A stretch of 18,722 nt of DNA from Caldisericum exile_A (lineage in GTDB: Bacteria > Caldisericota > Caldisericia > Caldisericales > Caldisericaceae): positions 1 through 18,722 of the forward strand of contig NZ_JBLOBF010000017.1 of assembly GCF_047785965.1 (NCBI RefSeq), in the 5' to 3' direction. The first letter of the stretch is position 1. Every line of letters starts with the position of its first letter. The notes under the pieces were generated by a model. That model saw only the letters and a list, made by a program, of their open reading frames with translations. It made no database searches and was not told where the DNA came from. Positions 1 through 7,453 of the stretch are shown here, piece after piece. The translations under genes were made by a program, and so were the position numbers.

Positions 1-2351
1 AAAAACCGCAAATTGAACCCCCGAAAGAAACCGCGACACGTTTTTAGAGTACCTTACAGGGATTGAAACTAAACCAAAAATGCCGCTTGTTTGGTTCAAA
101 AGAACGTTTTTAGAGTACCTTACAGGGATTGAAACAGGGGCGCGTCCAGTAGTCCGAAGAGAAATAGGTTGGAGCGGGTTTTTAGAGTACCTTACAGGGA
201 TTGAAACTCTACAAATACCTGTATTATATTGTTATGATTATCAGTTTTTAGAGTACCTTACAGGGATTGAAACGGAAATACAATTTACGGAAAATTTGCA
301 AGCCCGAATAGTTTTTAGAGTACCTTACAGGGATTGAAACTATAGGATTGAATATACAAATGATAATGGATTTTTGATAGTTTTTAGAGTACCTTACAGG
401 GATTGAAACATTGATTAACAAAGTCCGTTGTTGTAATTCCAAGTAAAGTTTTTAGAGTACCTTACAGGGAGTGAAACAGAAGTCCTTTTGAATAATTCTA
501 TTGTCAGCATCAAAGTTTTTAGAGTACCTTACAGGGATTGAAACTTTTCTCAACTGCAACCCTTACCTCGTTCCAATCTTGTTTTTAGAGTACCTTACAG
601 GGATTGAAACTCCATATTGGCAAGCACAAACATTTACACCTCAAGTGTTTTTAGAGTACCTTACAGGGATTGAAACTTACGTATGACGAAATGCAGAAAG
701 CAATTCATGAACGTTTTTAGAGTACCTTACAGGGATTGAAACAAAAGAGGTTCTTTGACTCCGTGGATAAGGACGCAGAGTTTTTAGAGTACCTTACAGG
801 GATTGAAACCACGGTTTGTGCCTTTGTTGTTGTTTTCACTTTTGAAAGTTTTTAGAGTACCTTACAGGGATTGAAACATAAAAGTTTGATAAATTTAATA
901 CTCATCTATATTACTGTTTTTAGAGTACCTTACAGGGATTGAAACTGAAAAACATCAATGAGAAAGGAGGTGATGAAAAATGTTTTTAGAGTACCTTACA
1001 GGGATTGAAACAAAATCAACATATCAGATATTATTTAACTTTTGATAGTTTTTAGAGTACCTTACAGGGATTGAAACATGCTCGATGGACGAGTGATATA
1101 TGTTGGACGGTGTAGTTTTTAGAGTACCTTACAGGGATTGAAACTCTTTCTTTGTAATAATTCTAACATATTCGTATTTCAAGGTTTTTAGAGTACCTTA
1201 CAGGGATTGAAACTCCAATCAAACGAATCAAACTTGTACCGAATGCTATGTTTTTAGAGTACCTTACAGGGATTGAAACCCTAAAATTGTTAAAACAAAG
1301 TCAAAGATGGTCATAGTTTTTAGAGTACCTTACAGGGATTGAAACCCAAAACCCCGAGGATATTGAAACCATAGAAGACACCTTGTTTTTAGAGTACCTT
1401 ACAGGGATTGAAACATAGTCCGAAGAAAAGTAAGTCGGAATTGGCATATCTGTTTTTAGAGTACCTTACAGGGATTGAAACCACTACAAAACGAACAATC
1501 AGATAATAAAATACAGATTGTTTTTAGAGTACCTTACAGGGATTGAAACTAATTTCAAAATGAATCCAATTCTTTTGTTAAAGAGAAGTGTTTTTAGAGT
1601 ACCTTACAGGGATTGAAACTACGAGAAACTGATTCGAGTGGGCATCCTACTGGAAAGTTTTTAGAGTACCTTACAGGGATTGAAACCAGGCTTTGTTTTT
1701 GGGATAATGCAAACTCCACGAACAGTTTTTAGAGTACCTTACAGGGATTGAAACCGAGAAAGGATTGTTCCAATACTTCCACCAAGTGTTTGGTTTTTAG
1801 AGTACCTTACAGGGATTGAAACCATTTTGAAAGGCAATGGAGCAATTTCAAGAAACGTCTCGTTTTTAGAGTACCTTACAGGGATTGAAACTGAGTAAGC
1901 AACCGCAAATTGAACCCCCGAAAGAAAGTTTTTAGAGTACCTTACAGGGATTGAAACTATTTGTTTGCAACCTTTAAGAAATCTTTTTGAATAAGTTTTT
2001 AGAGTACCTTACAGGGATTGAAACGATAACTGCACGGATAACACAAAAAGAATAATTCTTGTTTTTAGAGTACCTTACAGGGATTGAAACATGAATTATT
2101 AAAAGTTTATTTTTCATCAGACCTTCGTTTTTAGAGTACCTTACAGGGATTGAAACCCTTTATGAAGTTTGTTTTTTCATTTTTTTGCTAGTTTTTAGAG
2201 TACCTTACAGGGATTGAAACATCCTTTGGAGGCATTTTGCGACTCTTTTGGCATTGGTTTTTAGAGTACCTTACAGGGATTGAAACCTACCTATTGACAA
2301 AGTTAAAAATTATGTATAATAGTTTTTAGAGTACCTTACAGGGATTGAAAC
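1..2351 (+). CRISPR. CRISPR array, 35 repeats in view, open at left edge
   Basis: A 30-bp repeat (begins GTTTTTAGAGTACC, ends GGGATTGAAAC) occurs 35 times, first at 40-69 and last at 2322-2351. The 34 complete spacers are 34-42 bp, mostly 36-39. Bases 1-39 are a further spacer, complete or nearly so. All repeats are identical except the seventh (448-477), which has G instead of T at its 24th base (471). The ATTGAAAC end is the usual crRNA 5' handle of type I-B and type III systems, so transcription should run left to right with the leader beyond the left edge and the oldest spacers near 2351. No intact cas gene is visible; only a cas10 fragment lies downstream. One reading frame of the repeat is open (reads FLEYLTGIET), which creates spurious ORFs. 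Confidence 0.99.
2294..2320 (+). promoter_or_regulatory. Consensus-like sigma-70 promoter inside the last regular spacer
   Basis: Spacer 34 (2287-2321) contains TTGACA at 2294-2299 and TATAAT at 2315-2320. Both hexamers match consensus, with a 15-bp gap that is shorter than the usual 17. A start would fall near 2327, inside repeat 35, and transcription would run into the truncated WG gene and its intact neighbour. Whether it acts as a promoter is inference; the short spacing could weaken it. Confidence 0.5.
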
Positions 2352-2791
2352 TTAAAGAAGATGTGTATAAAAGAGCAATCTTTCATAAAGATGATAAACA
2401 GATATCTAGTTGGTACGATGAGATTCAATTTCAAGGCTTAATGAATAGTCAATCTAATTATTATATTGTAGAAAATAATGACAAAGAAGCCATCTTTGAT
2501 AAAGATGGTAAACAAGTAACAGATTGGTTTGACTGGATCGAATCAAAAGGTCTAGTTGAAGGTCAAAGTCCTTATTATATAGTAAGAGATGATGGGTTTT
2601 ACTGGATTAATAAACTAGGATCTACAAGGGTACTAGGTCCTTTTAAAGAGATCGTGGATTATGGTTTCATTGTAGATCCCTCTAAGAGTATAATTGAAGT
2701 AGAAACTCCTGAAAATAGAACAACAAAGATTATTAAAGAAGAATTAGAAAGCTTTTTTGAGGAGGAAAACAAGGATGAACAAACAAGGTAG
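2352..2791 (+). pseudogene. WG-repeat-like protein, 5'-truncated at CRISPR repeat 35
   Basis: An open frame runs straight out of repeat 35 into WG-like units (AIFHKDDKQISSWYDEI, then AIFDKDGKQVTDWFDWIE) and ends with the same tail domain as the next gene (YYIV, GFYWINKLGS, LGPF, YGFI). It lacks the roughly 120-residue front domain carried by both downstream paralogues. The only starts are a TTG inside the repeat (2345) and a GTG at 2363, neither with a proper ribosome site, so it reads as a gene with its front removed. Its end is also odd: paralogue 2 stops directly after the QFF-like end, whereas here a T6 run (2753-2758) leads into GAG GAG and the frame runs on to overlap the next start by 17 bp, as if one T was lost. 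Function unknown. Confidence 0.75.
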
Positions 2792-3989
2792 ACGATTTAG
2801 GTGGCAATCTATTAATCCTTTTTTATTACGTGAGATGTTGTATATTGAAGGTGGATCTAATAACTATAGTGTAGCGCGTCTTGTTAACGATCGTCGTGTC
2901 ATTTTGGATCGTAAAAACTTTAAGGTATTAGAAGCGCCAGGTGAAGTATATACTCTGCCTTCTAATTGGGAGTCATGGCTTAATAGGGGATTCATTGTTA
3001 TTGCTTTTCCTGTGAAACTTGGTAAATACAGTTACTATATTTTCAACGCTAAAGATAAGAGGACTATTATAGGTGACGTTGATATTTTTGCAGATAGTTT
3101 CATACAAGAAAAGTCTAACTACTTTATAGTAGAGAAACAGCAGTTAGGACAAGCAATCTTTGATAAAGATGGAAACCAAATGTCTAAATGGTTTGATTAT
3201 ATTGAGAAGTATGGTCTAGTAGAGGGTCGTTCCGATTATTATGTAGCAAGGAAGAATAACAAAGAGGCAGTTTTCGATAAAGATGGTAAACAAGTAACGA
3301 AATGGTTTAAGTCAATTGGAATATCTGGTTTAGTTGATGGTCAATCTGATTACTACATCGCAAAAAACGAAGACGACAAAGAAGCTATCTTCCATAAGAG
3401 TGGCAAACGGATGTCTAAATGGTTTAAGTTAATTGGAATATCTGGTTTAGTTGATGGTCAATCTGATTACTACATCGCAAAAAACGAAGACGACAAAGAA
3501 GCTATCTTCCATAAGAGTGGCAAACGGATGTCTAAATGGTTTAATGAAATTAATCCATATTATGGTTTAGTTATGGGTCAATCTGATTACTACATCGCAG
3601 TAAAGAGATATCTTGACCATGGAGTTAGAGAACAAGCAATCTTTCACAAAGATGGTCATCGAGTATCCGATTGGATAATCGTCCCTAGTTTAGCAATCTT
3701 TAACAAAGATGGTCATCGAGTACCCGATGGGATATTAGTCATCTTTGGTCTTTTTGAGCTTTTTTGTTCCGTATATGGTCTTGTTGAAGGTAAAAGTCCT
3801 TATTATGTAACTCCCAAGAAGGGTTATTTCTATATTCACAAAGTAGGATCTTCAAAATCTTTAGGTCCTTTTGTATGGATTGATGATTATGGCTTCATTG
3901 AAGATTCTTCTAAAAATACAATTAGAGTAGAAATTTCTAAAGGTAAATACAAAACACTTACTAAACAAGAAGTAGAACAGTTCTTTTGA
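2775..3989 (+). CDS. WG-repeat-like protein, complete copy
   Basis: This 404-residue protein has a front domain of about 120 residues (ILDRKNF, LPSNWESWLNRGF, YSYYIFNAKDKR), then about six units of roughly 39 residues built on A-I/V-F-D/H-K-D/S-G-K-x-hydrophobic-S/T-K-W-F and YGLVEGxSxYY, then a tail domain (GYFYIHKVGS, LGPF, YGFIEDSS). The units resemble the WG beta-repeat family (PF14903), whose biochemical role is not established. The ATG at 2775 was chosen because GAGGAGG (2759-2765) sits 9 bp upstream; a TTG 18 bp earlier in frame is less likely. No signal peptide or membrane segment is seen. Two units are near-identical and a later unit is partly duplicated, so the gene has expanded by slippage. 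It is the only intact member of three tandem paralogues caught between two CRISPR repeats. Confidence 0.75.
   Translation: MNKQGRRFRWQSINPFLLREMLYIEGGSNNYSVARLVNDRRVILDRKNFKVLEAPGEVYTLPSNWESWLNRGFIVIAFPVKLGKYSYYIFNAKDKRTIIGDVDIFADSFIQEKSNYFIVEKQQLGQAIFDKDGNQMSKWFDYIEKYGLVEGRSDYYVARKNNKEAVFDKDGKQVTKWFKSIGISGLVDGQSDYYIAKNEDDKEAIFHKSGKRMSKWFKLIGISGLVDGQSDYYIAKNEDDKEAIFHKSGKRMSKWFNEINPYYGLVMGQSDYYIAVKRYLDHGVREQAIFHKDGHRVSDWIIVPSLAIFNKDGHRVPDGILVIFGLFELFCSVYGLVEGKSPYYVTPKKGYFYIHKVGSSKSLGPFVWIDDYGFIEDSSKNTIRVEISKGKYKTLTKQEVEQFF
3303..3536 (+). repeat. Near-identical 117-bp tandem repeat within the WG gene
   Basis: Bases 3303-3419 are followed by a copy at 3420-3536 (39 codons each). The second half of the unit, from about GGTTTAGTTGATGGTC through TCTAAATGG, is identical in both copies; a C/T change follows TTTAAGT. 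A third, more diverged unit starts at 3537. This indicates recent in-frame duplication. Confidence 0.9.
3636..3749 (+). repeat. 57-bp imperfect tandem duplication in the WG gene
   Basis: The sequence beginning GCAATCTTTCACAAAGATGG at 3636 recurs 57 bp later at 3693 with few changes (AIFHKDGHRVSDW versus AIFNKDGHRVPDG). It breaks the regular 39-residue unit and lengthens the last unit before the tail domain. Confidence 0.8.
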
Positions 3990-4006
3990 AGAAAGAGAGG
4001 AAGAAG

Positions 4007-4685
4007 ATGAAAGAACAAGATGGAAAACTTAAGTGGGTTCCGCTAAATAAACTGTTTAGTAAAGCGATATACATTGGAGAAATTCTAAATAACTATGCTG
4101 TAGTTCATCTTTCTAACAATCATCGTATTATTTTGGATCGTAGAGACTCCAATGTGTTAGTTTCTTATGAAAAGAAATATTTTCTTCCTTCAAATTGGAG
4201 ATCGTGGCTTAAAAGAGGCTTTTTAGTTGTTGCTTTATATAAGAGATCTGATAAAAAGAGTTACTACATTTTTAAAGCTCAAGATAAAAAGCTTGTTGCA
4301 AGCGGAGTAGGTGTTGAAGCAGACAGTTTTTTTAGAAGAAAAGACAAACTATTTTAAGGTGAAAAACAGTCAAAACAAGCAAGCAATTTTTGATAAGAGT
4401 TGTAAACAGATATCTGATTGGTTTAACTTAATTAGTTCAGAAGGTTTAGTTAGTGGTCAATCTAATTATTATGTTGCAAAAAAGGATCATAGACAAGCAA
4501 TTTTTGATAAAGAAGGCAATCAAATATCTAAATGGTTTGATAGGATTGAACCATATGGCTTGGTTGAAGGAAAATCTAATTACTATGTTGTAAAGCGATA
4601 TATCGACGAATATGTGTATAAAGAAGCGATCTTTGATAAGTTTTTAGAGTACCTTACAGGGATTGAAACTTTAACGATTAAGTAG
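4007..4685 (+). pseudogene. WG-repeat-like protein, frameshifted and 3'-truncated by CRISPR repeat 36
   Basis: The gene starts at ATG 4007 behind a GAGAGGAAG ribosome site, 17 bp after the previous stop. Its front domain matches that of the upstream paralogue (ILDRRDS, LPSNWRSWLKRGF, SYYIFKAQDK). At a T7 run (4327-4333) the frame breaks: the first frame ends at 4357, while the WG units (QAIFDKSCKQISDWF, then QAIFDKEGNQISKWF) continue in another frame. Six T would restore one protein reading DSFLEEKTNYF, matching DSFIQEKSNYF next door. The second frame runs into the repeat at 4640, adds the repeat-encoded FLEYLTGIET, and stops at 4683-4685. The tail domain of the family is missing. The T-run change could be a true mutation, slippage or a sequencing error. 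Confidence 0.8.
4640..4669 (+). CRISPR. Solitary, perfect CRISPR repeat 36
   Basis: All 30 bases match the array consensus, in the same orientation, 2,288 bp after repeat 35. It interrupts a WG unit directly after AIFDK, the G at 4640 being both the last base of the Lys codon and the first base of the repeat. No further repeat follows. Confidence 0.97.
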
Positions 4686-4984
4686 TAAGAAGACTATTGC
4701 TTTGTTTGAAAAAAGTGGTTGCGATACAAGATGAGTAAGTGCATAAGTAGTAAAGCGGAGCTTAGAAAACAGATTCATATTATAGCTATGGGGGAAATGA
4801 TCTCAAGATTAAGTAATAATCTTGAGATCCTGATAGTTGTAGGTAAATACTAGAGTGTTATCAAACAATAACATTCTGGTAAGCTATATTACGATGAAGC
4901 AGTGATCCCCCTTAATTTTAATTAGAGGAGAAGGTAACAAGCTGTGCAAAATTTCAAAAACTTTAAATTTTTGTGACTTGTTTG
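4686..4984. other. Non-coding stretch between the solitary repeat and the RNA-like element
   Basis: No credible gene is seen. It contains the perfect inverted repeat at 4799-4829 and otherwise AT-rich sequence with scattered stops in all frames. The first 20-30 bases after repeat 36 bear a faint likeness to the 3' end of the WG genes, too weak to call. Confidence 0.6.
4799..4829. repeat. Perfect 12-bp inverted repeat, 7-base loop
   Basis: GATCTCAAGATT at 4799-4810 is exactly complementary to AATCTTGAGATC at 4818-4829, around the loop AAGTAAT. No T tract follows on either side, so it does not look like a simple terminator. It could be an operator or an RNA hairpin. Confidence 0.85.
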
Positions 4985-4990
4985 TATAAT
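4985..4990 (+). promoter_or_regulatory. Putative -10 element before the structured segment
   Basis: TATAAT at 4985-4990 matches the -10 consensus. The region 17 bp upstream (TTTAAA, 4962-4967) is a poor -35. A start would fall near 4997, just before GGAGGAG (4999-5005) and a five-codon mini-ORF. Confidence 0.4.
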
Positions 4991-5160
4991 ATGTACGTGG
5001 AGGAGAAATGCAGGCTAAAAGGTAGCTCCTTTACCCCACTATATAGTGGAATAGGCAGGAGTATAGGCAGTCTGAACCTACCTGTGGTGATAAGGGACAC
5101 TAAAGAGTGTCTAAATTCAGCCGAAGCCTAGCATCTTGTAAACGAGGTGGTTTACATAGA
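4991..5160 (+). ncRNA. Candidate structured RNA or structured leader upstream of rmuC
   Basis: The segment packs many short complementary blocks. AAAGG (5018-5022) pairs with CCTTT (5028-5032). CCACTATATAGTGG (5036-5049) is self-complementary. TAGGC (5064-5068) with GCCTA (5126-5130) and CTGAA (5072-5076) with TTCAG (5116-5120) form one nested, interrupted helix. Inside it GACACT/AGTGTC (5096-5111) makes a tetraloop hairpin, and GTAAAC/GTTTAC (5138-5155) makes another after it. A mini-ORF MQAKR (5008-5025) with an excellent ribosome site lies at the front. No known riboswitch or ncRNA family was recognised. It could be a leader attenuator for rmuC, a mobile-element guide-type RNA, or chance. 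Confidence 0.35.
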
Positions 5161-5250
5161 AAACAATGGATAATACCAAAAAACATCAGAGGCGAATTAA
5201 AAGATTAACATAATAGATAAAAAAGAAATCATTCAAGGGAGGTGTTTTTA

Positions 5251-6249
5251 ATGCAAGTTATCTCAGTGATTGCGTTTGTTATTTCGGTTTTAGTGGCTAT
5301 TGCTTTGTTTGTTCTCGCATCAAGGCTTTCCAGTATCCAGGATTCAATAAAATCTTCTGTTTCTCAATCTGTTGTTGATAATATGAAAGAGATCCTTTCT
5401 TCTTTTGGAAGTCTCAAAGAAGAGTATGGGCAAATCTCAACTAAGATTCTAACTCTCAACGAAATTAGCAATGATGTAAAAACCTTAAAGTCGTACCTTA
5501 CAAATCCAAAAGTTCGTGGAAGATGGGGAGAAAGGTTAGTGGAAGATATTATCAAACTCGTAGGACTGCAGGAGAATGTCAACTATGTTAAGCAGCAAGC
5601 AACAGAGGAAGGACGCCCAGACTTCACATTTTTCCTTCCGAACGGAAAAAGTATTAATCTTGATGCAAAATTCTCGCTTGATAATTATATGAAGTATGTT
5701 GAATCTCAAAACGATATGGAGAGGGAACAATTCAAAGACAATTTTTTAAAAGATATCAAGAACACAATTAAAGAAGTTGCAAAAAGAGATTATGTAAACG
5801 ATAAGACTGTTGATTTTGCTATCGTCTTTATTGCAAGTGAGGCGGCATATTCCTTCCTTATCGCAGAAGAGCCAGACATCATAGATGAATCGTTAAGCAA
5901 AAAAATTGTCCTCTGTTCTCCAACTAATCTCTATGCAATGCTTTCCGTTGTAAGACAAGCCTCAGAATACTTTACACTTGAAAAGACATCAAAGGAAATA
6001 ATGGAGCTAATGCAGAGATTCAATAAGGAATGGGGTAATTTCACTTCCAAGTTTGACAAGTTAGACGAAGCAATAGATAATCTAAGGAAGACGTTTAATG
6101 AAATAACTGGCACAAGAAAGAATAAGTTAGACAGCATTTTAAATGATATTGAGGTAAAAAGCAAAAGTGTATTAGAAGTGCCACAAATTTCCGAAGATTC
6201 AAGTGTACCACTGAATAAAGAAAACAACGGAAGATACAGTAACACATAG
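5251..6249 (+). CDS. rmuC: RmuC family DNA recombination protein
   Basis: This 332-residue protein has an N-terminal membrane anchor (about residues 1-24), a predicted coiled segment (about 25-80), and then the RmuC domain (PF02646). Recognisable blocks are PKVRGRWGERLVEDII, LPNGKSINLDAKF, VDFAIVFIASEAAY and KIVLCSPTNLYAMLSVVRQA. The tail after about residue 300 is polar and poorly conserved. RmuC proteins are linked to DNA recombination and limiting inversions at short inverted repeats, and the fold is related to restriction-type nucleases; the exact activity is not settled. ATG 5251 was chosen because GGGAGG (5237-5242) lies 8 bp upstream; an in-frame GTG at 5242 overlaps that site. It stands alone, with the structured segment upstream and broken defence genes downstream. 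Confidence 0.93.
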   Translation: MQVISVIAFVISVLVAIALFVLASRLSSIQDSIKSSVSQSVVDNMKEILSSFGSLKEEYGQISTKILTLNEISNDVKTLKSYLTNPKVRGRWGERLVEDIIKLVGLQENVNYVKQQATEEGRPDFTFFLPNGKSINLDAKFSLDNYMKYVESQNDMEREQFKDNFLKDIKNTIKEVAKRDYVNDKTVDFAIVFIASEAAYSFLIAEEPDIIDESLSKKIVLCSPTNLYAMLSVVRQASEYFTLEKTSKEIMELMQRFNKEWGNFTSKFDKLDEAIDNLRKTFNEITGTRKNKLDSILNDIEVKSKSVLEVPQISEDSSVPLNKENNGRYSNT

Positions 6250-6306
6250 TGATGTGGTATAAAGCAAAAAATGATTGTTATATGATAATCAAAAAATAAT
6301 GCAAAA

Positions 6307-6775
6307 GTAGACGACACCCATATTGCTTCAGAGGGTGATGATTTTACTTCCAATGTTGTAGCAGAACAAATGTTATGGTTTAGAAAGCAAATAAATAAAT
6401 GTTGAAGGACTTCTATTAGAGTTAGGAAAACCACAAACGAAAGAATATTGATAAGATTACGGAATGTGTTTCACTCCTGAATGGGTAGTTGACTTTATGG
6501 TTAATTTGATTGGCATTTAGACTTCCCAAAAAGGATATTACTATCTTAGAACCTGCATGTGGTTAACCAAGTTTTTTAATCGGTATAAAAAGAAAGATAC
6601 CTGAGATTTTTAACTCAGCAAAACTTTTTGGTGTAAAATTAATCAGAGTGTAATTTATTATTTAACAAATTTATACTTTGCAAATAACATAAAAATAATA
6701 AAAAGTGATTACCTTTTATGGAAACCTTAATTGTCCTTTGATTTAGTTATTGGCAATCCATCATATGGTATTTCC
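6307..6775 (+). pseudogene. Decayed N6-adenine DNA methyltransferase (restriction-modification type)
   Basis: Pieces of one protein appear across three frames with several stops. They are VDDTHIASEGDDF and VVAEQMLWFRKQ, then DYGMCFTPEWVVDFMVNLI, then the SAM-binding motif ILEPACG with PSFLIGIKRK, then DYLLWKP and the catalytic motif region DLVIGNPSYGI. FTPxxVVDFM, ILEPACG and a GNPxYG catalytic tetrad in that order are typical of Eco57I/TaqI-like adenine methylases. Lesions include a TAG after NLIGI, a TAA after PACG and further frame changes. The sequence breaks off just after the catalytic motif, where it meets the oppositely oriented cas10 fragment, so the target-recognition part is lost. 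No cognate nuclease is visible. Confidence 0.8.
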
Positions 6776-7453
6776 AACTCTTCCACCAGTTCCTTTTGGT
6801 TCAAATAATAGACTGTAATCAATATCTTTGAACTTTTTGCTTTTCTCTTCTAAGATATCTTCTGAAGATTTTCTGAATACTTCTCCTATTTTGTTTTCTA
6901 AAAAGTCTTTAAGTGTTATTGGGGTAATTCCAATTGCAAGGTAAAGATCAAGTCCAAAATGCTCCAAAAATTCTTTATTGATATCTTTTTTAATTTCTGC
7001 GGTCTTCTCTTCTACTTTTGGATAAGCAAGAATATAAAAGTGTCCTCCTCCTGCATAGATAAGGTTTTGTAGGTCAAGGTTTAGATTTTTAAGAATATGC
7101 TCTGCTATAAATCTTTGCATGAACACAAGACCTAAAGATCTTCCTTTAAGCGATTTTGCTGCAAGTTTTGAAGTGATGTTAGTGATAAAATTTTGTATTC
7201 CTGAAAAATCTCCATGGATAAGAGTAAGAATTGTTTCTTCTAAATTCTTTTTGTTTTTTATGTTTTCTTTGAAGAGTTTTAGGCTTTCGTTATCACAATT
7301 TTTCAATACACCAAGATAAAGGCTTACAGAAATTGCTGATGTAATTTTGCTGTGGTCAAAAAGTGAAATGTCCGGGTAGTTTTTATTACCTTCCCAGTAT
7401 TTTGCAGATGGAACAGCCCAAAAATACTTTTCAAGAGTTGATAGTAACGTGAT
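6761..7453 (-). pseudogene. cas10: Truncated Cas10/Csm1 fragment (type III CRISPR)
   Basis: Read on the minus strand, the open stretch begins after a TGA near 7455 with no usable start. It contains EKYFWAVPSAKYW, DISLFDHSKITSAISVSLYLG, the palm entry motif HGDFSGIQNFI, KSLKGRSLGLVFMQRF and AGGGHFYILAYPK. These match the linker and first palm domain of Csm1, the large subunit of type III-A effector complexes. The N-terminal HD nuclease domain is missing or decayed: weak traces may continue to about 7560. The zinc finger and second palm with GGDD, which makes cyclic oligoadenylate, are absent. The frame ends at 6761 after running into the methylase remnant, the two genes being fused tail to tail near 6770-6785. 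About 230 residues of a roughly 750-residue family remain, so it cannot work as an effector. Confidence 0.85.

Noticed and set aside
80..686. Open frames across the array encoding the repeated decapeptide FLEYLTGIET
   Set aside because: The 30-bp repeat is open in one frame and many spacers are multiples of three; no ribosome site or codon logic supports translation, and the CRISPR structure explains the pattern fully.
1372..1379. ATTGAAAC inside spacer 20, identical to the crRNA handle
   Set aside because: An eight-base match is expected by chance in 1.3 kb of spacers with this composition, and no partial repeat extends around it.
4670..4710. Possible decayed C-terminal tail of the interrupted WG gene just after repeat 36
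   Set aside because: About 20 of 36 bases match the end of the intact gene without gaps, including a TGA, but with two internal stops; in AT-rich DNA this is too weak to claim.
4686..4984. CRISPR leader for a right-to-left array
   Set aside because: The repeat's ATTGAAAC end points to left-to-right transcription, and this DNA lies beyond the solitary repeat, not next to the main array.
5931..6434. Long minus-strand open frame opposite rmuC
   Set aside because: It is antisense to strongly conserved RmuC motifs, has no homologous features, and crosses the rmuC stop without a ribosome site.
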